Positions 8,758-18,679 of a DNA stretch of 64,000 bases are shown in pieces. Below the pieces are notes generated by a model. That model worked only from the letters and a program-made list of their open reading frames with translations. It was not told the DNA's origin and searched no databases. How positions within the stretch are numbered: position 1 is the first letter of the stretch; every line of letters starts with the position of its first letter. The stretch comes from Lachnospiraceae bacterium 3-1. GTDB taxonomy: Bacteria > Bacillota > Clostridia > Lachnospirales > Lachnospiraceae. The stretch covers positions 331,823-395,822 of the forward strand of contig KE159591.1 in assembly GCA_000403255.2 (NCBI GenBank), written 5' to 3'. A program made the position numbers and the translations under genes.

Positions 8758-9834
8758 TTATTCTTCTCCAATCACTTTCATATCAGAAGGCATTTCCATA
8801 CCAAGAGCCTCTGCGATCTCTGCATTGTATTTTTCTACCACTTCATCTGCATACTGAATCGGCATTTCTGCAGGTTTTTTCCCATCTACTAGAATCTCGT
8901 ATGCCATAAGCCCTGCATTGTAACCAATATTATAGTAAGAAATACTTAAGGTTGCAAGGCCGCCGCCTGCGCACATATTTTCTTCTCCACAGATAATTGG
9001 GATTCCTGCTGGACTGGCAACGTTTTTGACTCCTTCCATGTTGTTTGCAATTGTATTATCCGTAGGAATATAAATAACATCGCATTCTCCCACTGCCTTG
9101 GTAATTACCTGCTGGATATCATTGGAATCAGCTACCGTATATCTGTCATGAGAAATTCCCTTGGCATCCAATGCCTCCTCTGCCTTCTCCGCCTGGAATA
9201 CGGAGTTTGCTTCTGCAGAACAATACATAATTCCTACTTTATCTGCATCTGGAATAAGCTTTACCAAAAGCTCAATCTGCTGGTCAATAGGCGCCAAATC
9301 AGAAGTTCCTGTTACATTTCTTCCTGGAGCCTCATTGCTCTCCACCACACCAGCTTCTACAAAATCGGTAACAGAGGTTCCCACAATGGGAATATCTGCA
9401 GTAGCAGCCGCACATGCCTGAAGAGCTGTCGTAGCATTTGCCATAATCAAATCTACATCGTCATTGACAAACTTTGTTGCGATAGATGCACAATTGGGCT
9501 GTTCCCCCTGAGCATTCTGATAATCAAATACAACATTGTCTTTTCCAAGCTTTTCTTCCAATGCCGCTTTAAACCCTTCGGTAGCAGCGTCCAATGCCTG
9601 ATGTTCCAATTGCTGGCAAATACCAATATTATAAATCTTGTCTCCGCTATTTTCTGCTTCTTGTGAGGAGTTGTCCTCTTTCTCCTCTTCCTTGGTATCA
9701 TCCTTTGATTCTGTCTGGGTTTGGCTCTCTTCTTTCTTGTCATTGTCAGAATTCCCACCTACGGTACCGCAGCCTGACAATACAACAGTTGCCATCGCCA
9801 TAGATAATACAAGCGCCATTATTTTTCTTTTCAT
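8758..9834 (-). CDS. ABC importer substrate-binding lipoprotein (PF04392 family)
   Basis: A 358-residue protein with a lipoprotein signal peptide and lipobox LSGC near residues 19-22, then an acidic low-complexity linker (about residues 30-65) and a periplasmic-binding fold beginning YNIGICQQLEHQALD. The fold and the absence of a type 1 sugar-binding signature fit the ABC_sub_bind (PF04392) family; characterised relatives bind tryptophan or tyrosine, but the ligand here is unknown. It is first of a three-gene operon. A short perfect hairpin, CGCG-TAAA-CGCG, lies just upstream at about 9860-9872; no T-box is visible. Confidence 0.9.
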   Translation of the reverse strand: MKRKIMALVLSMAMATVVLSGCGTVGGNSDNDKKEESQTQTESKDDTKEEEKEDNSSQEAENSGDKIYNIGICQQLEHQALDAATEGFKAALEEKLGKDNVVFDYQNAQGEQPNCASIATKFVNDDVDLIMANATTALQACAAATADIPIVGTSVTDFVEAGVVESNEAPGRNVTGTSDLAPIDQQIELLVKLIPDADKVGIMYCSAEANSVFQAEKAEEALDAKGISHDRYTVADSNDIQQVITKAVGECDVIYIPTDNTIANNMEGVKNVASPAGIPIICGEENMCAGGGLATLSISYYNIGYNAGLMAYEILVDGKKPAEMPIQYADEVVEKYNAEIAEALGMEMPSDMKVIGEE

Positions 9835-9896
9835 GAGTCTTTCCTCCCTATACTTTAGCGCGTAAACGCGTTGATTCTCTATAGTATATCACCGAA

Positions 9897-9929
9897 TAAA
9901 AAAAAAGGCAAGAGCCTTTTGCCCTTGCC
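9897..9929 (-). terminator. Rho-independent terminator after recD2
   Basis: Minus-strand stem GGCAAGGGC - AAAAG - GCTCTTGCC followed by nine T residues, starting 6 bp after the recD2 stop codon. It ends the mbl - flagellar - recD2 transcript before the ABC importer operon. Confidence 0.88.
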
Positions 9930-9935
9930 AATTAC

Positions 9936-12134
9936 TTATTCTTTTAATCGGTCTTTCAAGCCTGTGTATCGTTTCTGTTCACTGACATTTCCAATCATTG
10001 ACTGAAAAGTTACATCATTTCCCACCAACGTGACACATTTTTTTGCCCGTGTGACTGCGGTATACAAAAGATTCCGGTTCATAAGCATCTTCGGCCCTGT
10101 CAAAAGCGGAATCACCACAGCAGGATATTCACTTCCCTGGGATTTATGAATCGTAATGGCGTAAGCCAGCTCTAACTCATCTAACTGTTTAAAGGAATAC
10201 TCTACCGTCCTGCCCTCGTCAAATTCCACTGTCACAATCTCCTGATAAGCGCTAATGCCTCGGATGATGCCAGTGTCACCATTAAAGATACCCATCCCCT
10301 TATCAATGGCCAGCCCATATTTGCTGCGTATCTCCCATTCCAACTGATAATTGTTCTTAATCTGCATGACTTTATCCCCTTCCCGGAAGATAATGTCTCC
10401 ATGCTCTTTTTCCTCTTTGCCTTTCTCTGGTGGATTCAAATACTGCTGTAAAATCCCATTCAGCCGTTCTACTCCTAAAAGCCCTTTACGCATAGGGGTT
10501 AAAACCTGAATATCAAAAGGCTCTGCATCTACAAACTTAGGCAGCTTCTGCTGAATCAACTGAATCACCACACTAATAATCACATTAGCTTCAAACCGCT
10601 TTAAAAAAAAGAAATCCATGCTCTTATTATCCAGGGATACCTCTTCCCCACGATTAATTTTATGGGCGTTGACAATAATATCACTCTGAGCTGCCTGCCG
10701 GAAAATCTTATTCAAACGCACCACATGAAACCGCTCAGATTCTATCATATCTTTTAATACACTTCCAGCTCCCACACTAGGAAGCTGGTTCACATCTCCA
10801 ACCAGTATCAGCCGGGTTCCTGGCGCAACAGCCTTCAACAATGCATACATCAGGGAAATATCCACCATAGACATCTCATCAATAATAATTACGTCTGTTT
10901 CCAAAGGATTCTGTTCATTCCGTTCAAATCCTGCGTTCCCTTCTACACCGCCGTTTAACTCCAGCATCCGGTGAATCGTGCGTGCCTCAAACCCTGTGGT
11001 TTCACTCATTCGCTTTGCTGCCCGTCCCGTGGGGGCTCCCAGAAAAATATCCATTCCCTCCAATTCAAAATAGCGAATAATCGTGTTAATGGTAGTTGTC
11101 TTCCCAGTCCCTGGTCCACCAGTAATAACCATCAGGCCATTTGTGACTGCTTCCTTTACTGCCTCTGCCTGAAGCTCGTCCAACACCATGCCTGTATCCT
11201 GTTCGATTCGCTTCACCCGCTTTTGAATTTCAATTTCTGCTACATCATAAGAAATGTCCAGTTCCCGCAGCATAGCTGCTGTATTCAACTCCATATAATA
11301 ATAAGCGGACCCATAAATATATTGGCATTGTTCTGCTTCTTTTATCACCAGCTTCTTATCTATGGCAAGGTCCATATAATGTTTTTCAATATGCTCTGGC
11401 TCCACGCCCAACAGCTCACTTGTCTTTTGGGTCAGCAATTCGGCTGGCAAGCAGGTATGACCCTCCAGGGATGCTTGTACCAAAGTATACAAAATCCCGC
11501 TTCGAATGCGAAAATCAGAATCGGTGTGGATTCCAATTCTGGATGCAATCTCATCCGCAATTCGAAAACCCACACCTTGTATATCATCTGCCAGGCGATA
11601 TGGATTTTCTTTCAAAACTCCATACAGCTCCTGACCATACGCTTTATAAATTTTTGCTGCCAATGTCTGAGAAATACCATATTGCTGTAAAAAAATCATT
11701 GCCTGGCGCAGCTCTCTCTTTCCCTCCGCCTGCTCTGCAATCTCCATTGCTTTTCGCTGGCTGATTCCCTTGATCTCCACCAAACGTTCTGGTTCTTCTT
11801 CTATAATACGAATGGTATCTTCCTGAAATCTTCTAACAATCCGGGCTGCAAGGGCCGCCCCGATTCCCTTAATTGCCCCGGAAGCAAGATACCTTTCCAC
11901 AGAGATAACATCTTCTAAGGGCTTCACTTGAAAAGAAACCATCTTAAATTGTTTTCCATAGGAAGGATGAGTGGTATACTCTCCCTGTAACTCCAAGGTT
12001 TCCCCTTCACTGACTCCATGGAATATTCCCACACAGGTAACCTCTTCCTCCCCACTGACTAGGTTCAAAACTGTATAACCATTTTCCGTATTCTGAAAAA
12101 CAATATGCTCTACATACCCTGTCACTGTCTCCAC
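9936..12134 (-). CDS. recD2: RecD2-type 5'-3' DNA helicase
   Basis: A 732-residue superfamily 1B helicase of the RecD2/YrrC length. The N-terminal 200 residues hold the OB/helix-hairpin-helix region (IKGIGAALAARIV), then the helicase core with Walker A GGPGTGKT at 339-346, Walker B IIDEMSMVD and the motif QFP-like VNQLPSVGAGSVLKDM. The C-terminus has the motif VI region ITIHKSQGSEYPAVVIP and YTAVTRAKK. RecD2 acts in replication-fork and mismatch-related repair without RecBC. It starts 4 bp after the rod-binding gene, so it is in the flagellar/mbl transcript, an unusual partner. Confidence 0.95.
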   Translation of the reverse strand: METVTGYVEHIVFQNTENGYTVLNLVSGEEEVTCVGIFHGVSEGETLELQGEYTTHPSYGKQFKMVSFQVKPLEDVISVERYLASGAIKGIGAALAARIVRRFQEDTIRIIEEEPERLVEIKGISQRKAMEIAEQAEGKRELRQAMIFLQQYGISQTLAAKIYKAYGQELYGVLKENPYRLADDIQGVGFRIADEIASRIGIHTDSDFRIRSGILYTLVQASLEGHTCLPAELLTQKTSELLGVEPEHIEKHYMDLAIDKKLVIKEAEQCQYIYGSAYYYMELNTAAMLRELDISYDVAEIEIQKRVKRIEQDTGMVLDELQAEAVKEAVTNGLMVITGGPGTGKTTTINTIIRYFELEGMDIFLGAPTGRAAKRMSETTGFEARTIHRMLELNGGVEGNAGFERNEQNPLETDVIIIDEMSMVDISLMYALLKAVAPGTRLILVGDVNQLPSVGAGSVLKDMIESERFHVVRLNKIFRQAAQSDIIVNAHKINRGEEVSLDNKSMDFFFLKRFEANVIISVVIQLIQQKLPKFVDAEPFDIQVLTPMRKGLLGVERLNGILQQYLNPPEKGKEEKEHGDIIFREGDKVMQIKNNYQLEWEIRSKYGLAIDKGMGIFNGDTGIIRGISAYQEIVTVEFDEGRTVEYSFKQLDELELAYAITIHKSQGSEYPAVVIPLLTGPKMLMNRNLLYTAVTRAKKCVTLVGNDVTFQSMIGNVSEQKRYTGLKDRLKE

Positions 12135-12138
12135 AATT

Positions 12139-12495
12139 CTACTCCATATTATAATTGTGCTTCATCTGCTCGTAAAGTATCTGGGCAATCCCAAGCCCTC
12201 CCCCTTCAGTTGCCTGTTCCGCAAAACTCTGGGTCATCTGCTCTTTATAATAATCCTGAAGCTGTCTGGTAGACGCCGAAACATTATCCTCTGACTCAGG
12301 AACCATTTTCTGCATTGCCTTAAACATTTGCTCTACAAAATAAGCTTCGAAATCCTTGCATACATCCATCAATTCATCTTTTGTCGCTGTGGACAAATCA
12401 GACTTCAATGTCTCTTCCAGTTTGCTCGTGGAATTGGATGCTGTATCTGTACTATAATTACTGTAAGAATTAATTGTATTTAAATCAAGACTCAT
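12139..12495 (-). CDS. Flagellar rod-binding protein, FlgJ N-terminal type
   Basis: About 118 residues from the ATG at 12495, which has an AAGGAT site upstream; a longer reading adds an unlikely N-terminus. The core CKDFEAYFVEQMFKAMQKMV and the C-terminal region FAEQATEGGGLGIAQILYEQM match the rod-binding domain (PF10135) of FlgJ. There is no muramidase domain, as in many Gram-positives. It lies directly after two rod genes, so it probably helps rod assembly through the wall. Confidence 0.85.
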   Translation of the reverse strand: MSLDLNTINSYSNYSTDTASNSTSKLEETLKSDLSTATKDELMDVCKDFEAYFVEQMFKAMQKMVPESEDNVSASTRQLQDYYKEQMTQSFAEQATEGGGLGIAQILYEQMKHNYNME

Positions 12496-12579
12496 AGGTA
12501 TCCTTCTTTCCAAAATTGCAAATTTACGGTTACTGAACATAAGCAAATCAACATGCTACACCTTTTTGGGCGTACAACA

Positions 12580-13395
12580 TTATCTCTTCAGCTGATTTGC
12601 CTGGCCTAACATATCGTCTGCTGCTTGAATTGCCTTGGAGTTCATTTCATATGCTCTCTGAGCTACAATTAAATTTACCATCTCATCTGCCACCTGGACA
12701 TTGGAACCTTCTACATATTTCTGACGCACTTCGCTTCGTACAATGTTAGCTGTATTTGCTTCATTCAGCGCTTCACCAGATGCATCTGTCACTGCCAAAA
12801 GGCTGTTGGATAATTTCTCCAGGCCGGCTGGATTGCTAAATTGGAATAACCCAATATTTCCTACATTTACAAAGTTCCCAGCGCCATCCAGATAACCGAA
12901 TGCTCCTTCTGTGGATACCTGCACCTTGCTGCTGCTTACATCCCCTGGCATAGTAATGGGATTGCCATCTGTTCCCAGTACGGGATAGCCATCTGCTGTC
13001 ACCAGCGTAAGGTTTCCATCATTCCCCACGCTCAATTTAAAATCTCCATTCCTGGTATAATATGTATTACCATCGGCGCCCCTTACCGAGAAGAAACCAT
13101 CTCCGGCAATTGCCATAGCTGTAAAACTTTCACTGGCAAGCATAGCGCCCTGGGTGAAATTAGAGGTAATCGCCGCAACTCTCGTTCCCAATCCTACCTG
13201 TGCAGGAATCGGCTTCTCTTCCCCATTGGCGGTGGTTGTTCTGGTCTGTAATGTTTGGTATAATAATGTTTTAAATTCTGTCTTCTCAGTCTTGTACCCA
13301 GTAGTGTTTACATTAGACAGATTATGTGCAATCGTATCTACTGCTGTCTGTTGGGAAATCATGCCGGACGCTGCCGACCACAATGATCTCATCAT
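12580..13395 (-). CDS. Flagellar distal rod protein, FlgG/FlhP type
   Basis: A 271-residue rod/hook-family protein. The N-terminus MRSLWSAASGMISQQTAVDTIAHNLSNVNTTG matches the conserved flagellar rod/hook N-terminal heptad region (ANNLANVNT-like), and the C-terminus (VQVADEMVNLIVAQRAYEMNSKAIQAADDML) matches the C-terminal coiled region. The order mbl - FlhO-like - FlhP-like is the same as in Bacillus subtilis. The SD site is weak (AGGGG about 11 bases upstream). It forms part of the extracellular rod with the upstream paralogue. Confidence 0.9.
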   Translation of the reverse strand: MMRSLWSAASGMISQQTAVDTIAHNLSNVNTTGYKTEKTEFKTLLYQTLQTRTTTANGEEKPIPAQVGLGTRVAAITSNFTQGAMLASESFTAMAIAGDGFFSVRGADGNTYYTRNGDFKLSVGNDGNLTLVTADGYPVLGTDGNPITMPGDVSSSKVQVSTEGAFGYLDGAGNFVNVGNIGLFQFSNPAGLEKLSNSLLAVTDASGEALNEANTANIVRSEVRQKYVEGSNVQVADEMVNLIVAQRAYEMNSKAIQAADDMLGQANQLKR

Positions 13396-13413
13396 AGCTT
13401 ATGTCGCCCCTTT

Positions 13414-14214
13414 CTATACCTTGCCAATATTATTTACAGCTTTTTCAAGTGTCTCATCAATAGACTGTATAATCTTCTGATTCGTCTCATACGCTCTGGA
13501 AATAGTAATCATCTCCACCATCTCAGATATTACATTGACATTGGACATTTCCAATGTCCCTTGTATCACTTGGGCATCAGAGGCTTGCACCTGTCCACCC
13601 TCTGTTAATTCATACATATTTTCGCCGTATTTCTCCAAAAAATTATAATCTGCAAAATCTACAACCCCAATTTGTCCCACCAACGCTCCATTCTGGTACA
13701 AATTGCCATCCTCTTCTACTTTCAGTTCCACATTCGGATCAATTCTTATGTATCCGGCCTGCCCTGGATTACCTGCCTGGGCTGCGGCCTGGTTCAGCAC
13801 AAAGTCTCCATCCTTGGTCATCAGGTAACCTTCCCTGCTGACAGTAAAAGCGCCATCCCTGGTATATTTTACGGAAGTCTCTCCTGCTTTGTTGGTAAAG
13901 GAAATGGCATAAAATCCATCTCCATTAATCGCCATATCATAAATGTTATCTGTTACCCGGAAACTTCCCTGGCCAAAATCTGTATAACATTCTCCGATTT
14001 TAACCCCCAGACTTACATCTCCTAACCCCCGGGGAAGGCTCATCGCTGAGGTGTCCTTAATCTTAATTGCCAGAGTCTCATCGAAGGATTGTGAGGTTGA
14101 TCCTTCTTTTTTGAATCCATTTGTTGCAGAATTCGCCAGGTTATTGGTAAGCACATCTAACCTGTTCTGCTGGTTTATCATACCTGTATACGCAGTATAT
14201 AACCCTTTTACCAT
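13414..14214 (-). CDS. Flagellar rod protein, FlgF/FlhO type
   Basis: A 266-residue paralogue of the downstream gene with the same N-terminal motif (GLYTAYTGMINQQNRLDVLTNNLANS) and C-terminal helix (SEMVEMITISRAYETNQKIIQSIDETL). Middle insertions differ, as expected for a proximal rod subunit. It lies 42 bp after mbl and 18 bp before the FlgG-type gene. The pair suggests that the organism is, or recently was, flagellated, although the other flagellar genes are outside the window. Confidence 0.9.
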   Translation of the reverse strand: MVKGLYTAYTGMINQQNRLDVLTNNLANSATNGFKKEGSTSQSFDETLAIKIKDTSAMSLPRGLGDVSLGVKIGECYTDFGQGSFRVTDNIYDMAINGDGFYAISFTNKAGETSVKYTRDGAFTVSREGYLMTKDGDFVLNQAAAQAGNPGQAGYIRIDPNVELKVEEDGNLYQNGALVGQIGVVDFADYNFLEKYGENMYELTEGGQVQASDAQVIQGTLEMSNVNVISEMVEMITISRAYETNQKIIQSIDETLEKAVNNIGKV

Positions 14215-14255
14215 AATTCCTGCTCCTTTGTTAAAACAATAATGCCTATGGGTGT

Positions 14256-15254
14256 TTAGTCATCCATTTTTCCTGACTTCCCAGACAAAAACTCTACATA
14301 TTTTCCGGTTCCGATTGCTACGCAAGTCATCGGTTCCTCTGCTGTCATGGTATTGATCCCTGTCCTGTCCTCAATCAGTTCTTCCAGCCCTCGAAGCAAT
14401 GCGCCGCCGCCAGTTAAAATAATTCCCCGGTCAGCCACATCTGCTGCCAGTTCTGGCGGAGTCTTTTCTAATACACTGTGTACCGCTTCCACAATCTGAA
14501 GGGTGGATTCCCTCAAAGCCTCTTCGGTCTCTTCTGATGATACAGACACTGTTTTTGGAAGACCTGTTACAAGGTTACGTCCCCGCACATCCATGGTATC
14601 ATTCTGGGCCAATGGGAAGCAGGTGCCAATTTTTATCTTAATATCCTCAGCAGTTCTCTCACCTATTAACAGATTATGCTTCTTCCTCATATAACGTACA
14701 ATGGCTTCGTCAAAATCATCCCCTGCAATTTTAATGGAAGTACTCACCACAGTCCCTCCCAGGGAAATTACAGCAATATCCGCTGTACCGCCACCAATGT
14801 CCACAATCATATTGCCGCATGGCTTGGAAATGTCCACGCCTGCCCCAATAGCAGCCGCTATAGGCTCCTCAATAATAGAAACCTCCCTTGCTCCTGCCTG
14901 ATAGGTAGCATCCTCTACCGCTTTCTTTTCCACTTCTGTAACACCGCTGGGTACACATACACTGATTCTTGGCTTACGGAAACTTTTTTTACCCATAGCT
15001 TTTTGAATAAAGTATCTTAACATTTTTTCGGTCACTGTGTAGTCAGAAATAACCCCTTGACGCAAAGGTCTTACTGCAACAATATTTCCTGGCGTCCTAC
15101 CCAGCATTAATCGGGCCTCTTCTCCGATTGCTTTTATTTTATTCGTATCTCTGTCAAATGCAACCACTGAAGGCTCCTTTAACACAACACCTTTTCCTTT
15201 TATATATACAAGGATACTTGCTGTTCCTAAGTCAATTCCAATATCTGTTGACAT
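14256..15254 (-). CDS. mbl: MreB-like cell-shape protein Mbl
   Basis: A 332-residue actin homologue from the ATG at 15254, which has an AGGGGAA site upstream. Phosphate-1 loop DIGIDLGTASILVYIKG, phosphate-2 motif IVDIGGGTADIAVISLGG and adenosine motif ILTGGGALLRGL are intact. It directs cell-wall synthesis around the cylinder. It is followed by two flagellar rod genes, exactly as for mbl of Bacillus, which is why Mbl is preferred over MreB. It has its own strong promoter about 130 bp upstream. Confidence 0.93.
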   Translation of the reverse strand: MSTDIGIDLGTASILVYIKGKGVVLKEPSVVAFDRDTNKIKAIGEEARLMLGRTPGNIVAVRPLRQGVISDYTVTEKMLRYFIQKAMGKKSFRKPRISVCVPSGVTEVEKKAVEDATYQAGAREVSIIEEPIAAAIGAGVDISKPCGNMIVDIGGGTADIAVISLGGTVVSTSIKIAGDDFDEAIVRYMRKKHNLLIGERTAEDIKIKIGTCFPLAQNDTMDVRGRNLVTGLPKTVSVSSEETEEALRESTLQIVEAVHSVLEKTPPELAADVADRGIILTGGGALLRGLEELIEDRTGINTMTAEEPMTCVAIGTGKYVEFLSGKSGKMDD

Positions 15255-15386
15255 CACTTGTTCCCCTTTCGTCTCTCTATCCTGATTCAAAAATACCTAC
15301 GGCATTCCTGCTGTCTGTAAACATGGGATTTCTTTCCCACTTGATATCATTAAACATAATAACTCTATTTTTCCATATACATTTAC

Positions 15387-15414
15387 ATTATATACAATCA
15401 GAAAGAATTTTCAA
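15387..15414 (-). promoter_or_regulatory. Vegetative promoter of mbl
   Basis: Minus-strand TTGAAA (15414-15409), 16-bp spacer, TATAAT (15392-15387). It fits a housekeeping sigma promoter and gives a leader of about 125 nt before the mbl start. The surrounding 15400-15560 is very A/T rich with no other clear feature. Confidence 0.75.
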
Positions 15415-15553
15415 AGTCTTTTTTTGTAAAATATAAAAAAACGTCTATTATTAACCTTTTCCATAAAATTTCTTATTAAAGTTTATGGATTTTTTATAAT
15501 TTTCCTAAACTTTTCCTGGTTTTTTCACATATCTTTCACATTCTTAGGCTATA

Positions 15554-15745
15554 CTAGTATTCGTACTAGCTAACAAGCTAATATAATTTTTCATAACTCA
15601 TGCTTCCTGGATTCTTTGAATCCAGGAAGTACTCCCCGAAAGTTACGGCTGTCCAATTGGACAGCCTTTTTATCGCGCTGCAACGGGTATAAAATCTGCC
15701 GCAAAAAGACCCGACGCAATGGGAGCCCCAGCGGACTTGTCCGCT
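15554..15745. repeat. Cluster of four short perfect palindromes between mbl and uvrA
   Basis: Four stem-loops occur within 192 bp: CTAGTA-TTCG-TACTAG (15554-15569), CTTCCTGGATTC-TTT-GAATCCAGGAAG (15603-15629, 12-bp stem), GGCTGTCCAATTGGACAGCC (15647-15666) followed by TTTTT, and AGCGGAC-TT-GTCCGCT (15730-15745). The third has the form of a terminator for plus-strand transcription, though no plus-strand gene precedes it. On the minus strand this is the 3' region of uvrA. A 60-codon reading frame across it looks incidental. It could be a repeated palindromic element or a small plus-strand RNA. Confidence 0.55.
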
Positions 15746-15769
15746 TTGTTCTTCTATCGAAAGTCCTTG

Positions 15770-18616
15770 TCACGCAAAAGCATTGGAAAGATATTTTTTG
15801 ATATATTTTCCGGTGTAGGATTCCGCTACCTCTGCTACTTCTTCCGGTGTTCCTTTTGCAATCACCATTCCGCCTCCATCTCCACCTTCCGGGCCCATGT
15901 CAATAATATAATCTGCCGTCTTGATCACATCCAAATTATGCTCAATCACTACCACTGTATTGCCGCCCTCAGCCAGACGCTGCAAAATTTCTGTAAGCTT
16001 ATGCACATCGGCAAAATGAAGTCCTGTGGTGGGCTCATCCAAAATATAAATCGTTTTTCCTGTACTGCGCCTGCTCAACTCCGTGGCCAGCTTAATTCGT
16101 TGAGCTTCTCCGCCAGATAGGGTTGTGGAGGGCTGTCCTAATTTGAGATAAGAAAGCCCCACATCATATAATGTTTCAATTTTACGCCGGATAGAGGGTA
16201 CATTTTCAAAAAAGGTCAGGGCTTCTTCCACTGTCATATCCAATACGTCATAAATACTTTTCCCTTTATATTTTACTTCCAATGTTTCCCGATTGTAACG
16301 TTTCCCCCCGCATACTTCGCAAGGCACGTAAACATCTGGCAGAAAATGCATCTCTATTTTCAGGATACCATCACCAGCGCATGCCTCGCAGCGTCCACCT
16401 TTCACATTAAAGCTGAATCTTCCCTTGGCATACCCTTTGGCTTTGGCGTCTGGCGTGGCTGCAAACAAATCTCGAATCTGATCAAAAACTCCAGTATATG
16501 TTGCAGGATTGGACCTGGGTGTTCTTCCAATAGGAGATTGATCAATATCAATTACCTTGTCCAACTGCTCCATCCCTTCGATGGATTTGTGTTTACCTGG
16601 AATCACTCTTGCCCGATTCAAATCTCTTGCCAGACGTTTGTAAAGGATCTCATTGGTCAGGGAAGATTTTCCAGAACCAGACACCCCTGTAACGCAAGTC
16701 ATAACCCCCAAAGGAATTTCCACATTAATATTTTGCAGATTGTTCTCCTTTGCCCCCTTGATTTTTAAGAAACCTGTGGGCTTTCTTCTTGTTTCTGGAA
16801 CGGGAATCTTGATTCTGCCGCTTAAATAAGCTCCAGTAATAGAATTTTTATTCTTCATTATATCTTTAGCGGTTCCCTGGGCAACCAGTTGTCCTCCATG
16901 TTCTCCGGCTCCCGGCCCAATATCTACGATATGATCTGCTGCAAACATGGTATCTTCATCATGCTCCACCACAATCAGCGTATTTCCTAAATCTTTTAGA
17001 TTCCTCAATGTATGCAGCAGTTTATCATTGTCCCGCTGATGCAGCCCAATGCTTGGCTCATCCAGAATATACGCTACCCCCACCAGACCAGAACCAATCT
17101 GTGTAGCCAAGCGGATACGTTGCGCTTCTCCGCCGGAAAGGGTACCAGTGGCCCTAGACAAAGTCAGATAGTCCAATCCCACATCCATCAGAAATCCAAC
17201 TCTTGCCCGGATCTCTTTTAGTACCTGGGCGCCAATCAGCTTCTGCTGTTCACTCAGCTCCATTTCCTTCAAAAATGCCTGTAATTTCCATATGGACATA
17301 GAAGTAACCTCATGAATATTTTTGCCAGAAATCGTCACTGCCAAAGCTTCCCTCTTTAACCTCTGGCCTCCGCAGGCTTTGCAGGGAGTAACCCGCATAA
17401 ACTGCTCATATTCCTGCTTCATGGTATCAGAGCCTGTTTCCCGGTATCTTCGTTCCACATTCCTTACCAGCCCTTCAAAAGTCACATCATAAGTTCCTTC
17501 CCCACGCTGGCCTTTATAATGAACTTTTATTTTTTTCCCTCCCGTCCCATTAATGATAAGATTCTGAACCTTTTTGGACAGTTTTTCATAGGGCGTATCC
17601 AAGTCAAACTTATACTCCTCTGCTAATGCCGTCAGTATGGCGTTGGTAAAGCTTCCTTTGTCTGTACTGGACTGCCATCCCATCACCTGAATGGCTCCTT
17701 CTGCAAGACTTAAAGATGGATCAGGAATCATTAAGTCTATATCGAACTCCATCTTATATCCCAAACCGAAGCAGTCTGGACAGGCTCCAAAAGGATTATT
17801 AAAGGAAAAACTACGAGGCTCAATTTCTTCAATGCTGACTCCACAGTCTGGGCAGGAAAAGCTCTGAGAAAAATTCACAGGTTCTCCTCCAATCACATCT
17901 ACCGTCATCAAGCCTTCGGCAAGCTCCAGTACATTTTCCACAGAATCCGTTAAGCGTTTCTCTATTCCTGGTTTTACCACCAGACGATCCACCACAATTT
18001 CAATATTGTGCTTGATATTTTTATCCATGGGAATTTCTTCTGTCAAATCATAAATATTCCCATCTACCTGTACTCGCACATAACCGCTGCGCTTTGCCTG
18101 CTCAAATAATTTCTGATGGGTCCCCTTGCGTCCTCGTACCACTGGAGCCAGCAATTGGATTTTCGTTCCCTCTTCCATAGATAAAATTTGATCCACCATC
18201 TGATCCACGGACTGCTTTTTAATTTCTTTTCCACAGACGGGGCAATGGGGAATTCCAATTCTTGCGTACAACAAACGGAAATAATCATAAATTTCCGTTA
18301 CCGTCCCTACCGTAGATCTGGGATTACGGTTCGTAGATTTTTGATCAATGGAAATCGCCGGAGAAAGCCCCTCAATCCGCTCTACATCTGGTTTCTCCAT
18401 CTGACCTAAAAATTGTCTTGCATAGGAGGACAACGATTCCATATATCTTCGCTGTCCCTCTGCATATATGGTATCAAAGGCCAAAGAAGATTTCCCAGAA
18501 CCACTCAATCCAGTCAGAACAATAAATTCGTTTCTGGGAATATCCACATCCAGATTTTTCAGATTATGCTCATTTGCTCCCCTGATTTTAATATACTGCT
18601 TTTCTGCTTTTGCCAT
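15770..18616 (-). CDS. uvrA: Excinuclease ABC subunit A
   Basis: A 948-residue UvrA of normal length. Two ABC modules are visible: Walker [15 protein letters not shown] near the N-terminus and [10 protein letters not shown] in the second half, each with an [12 protein letters not shown]-type signature. Zinc modules are shown by [16 protein letters not shown]...CPDC and CEACAGDG...CEVC. It recognises bulky DNA lesions with UvrB. It lies 63 bp after uvrB, and the two are probably one SOS-controlled transcript. Confidence 0.98.
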   Translation of the reverse strand: MAKAEKQYIKIRGANEHNLKNLDVDIPRNEFIVLTGLSGSGKSSLAFDTIYAEGQRRYMESLSSYARQFLGQMEKPDVERIEGLSPAISIDQKSTNRNPRSTVGTVTEIYDYFRLLYARIGIPHCPVCGKEIKKQSVDQMVDQILSMEEGTKIQLLAPVVRGRKGTHQKLFEQAKRSGYVRVQVDGNIYDLTEEIPMDKNIKHNIEIVVDRLVVKPGIEKRLTDSVENVLELAEGLMTVDVIGGEPVNFSQSFSCPDCGVSIEEIEPRSFSFNNPFGACPDCFGLGYKMEFDIDLMIPDPSLSLAEGAIQVMGWQSSTDKGSFTNAILTALAEEYKFDLDTPYEKLSKKVQNLIINGTGGKKIKVHYKGQRGEGTYDVTFEGLVRNVERRYRETGSDTMKQEYEQFMRVTPCKACGGQRLKREALAVTISGKNIHEVTSMSIWKLQAFLKEMELSEQQKLIGAQVLKEIRARVGFLMDVGLDYLTLSRATGTLSGGEAQRIRLATQIGSGLVGVAYILDEPSIGLHQRDNDKLLHTLRNLKDLGNTLIVVEHDEDTMFAADHIVDIGPGAGEHGGQLVAQGTAKDIMKNKNSITGAYLSGRIKIPVPETRRKPTGFLKIKGAKENNLQNINVEIPLGVMTCVTGVSGSGKSSLTNEILYKRLARDLNRARVIPGKHKSIEGMEQLDKVIDIDQSPIGRTPRSNPATYTGVFDQIRDLFAATPDAKAKGYAKGRFSFNVKGGRCEACAGDGILKIEMHFLPDVYVPCEVCGGKRYNRETLEVKYKGKSIYDVLDMTVEEALTFFENVPSIRRKIETLYDVGLSYLKLGQPSTTLSGGEAQRIKLATELSRRSTGKTIYILDEPTTGLHFADVHKLTEILQRLAEGGNTVVVIEHNLDVIKTADYIIDMGPEGGDGGGMVIAKGTPEEVAEVAESYTGKYIKKYLSNAFA

Positions 18617-18679
18617 ATTTGGTAAACTCCTTTTTCTATGTGGATTAGGGTGTAAAAAGCGCCTTTTGATACCCTAATC

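Noticed and set aside
9835-9896. T-box or riboswitch ahead of the ABC importer
   Set aside because: The leader is only about 60 nt with one small CGCG hairpin; no T-box signature is present.
10971-11690. A 239-codon plus-strand frame inside recD2
   Set aside because: Antisense to a conserved helicase; Cys/His-rich random composition and no ribosome-binding site.
15591-15773. A 60-codon minus-strand frame in the mbl-uvrA spacer
   Set aside because: It runs across three perfect palindromes, overlaps the end of uvrA and has no SD site; the palindromes better explain the region.
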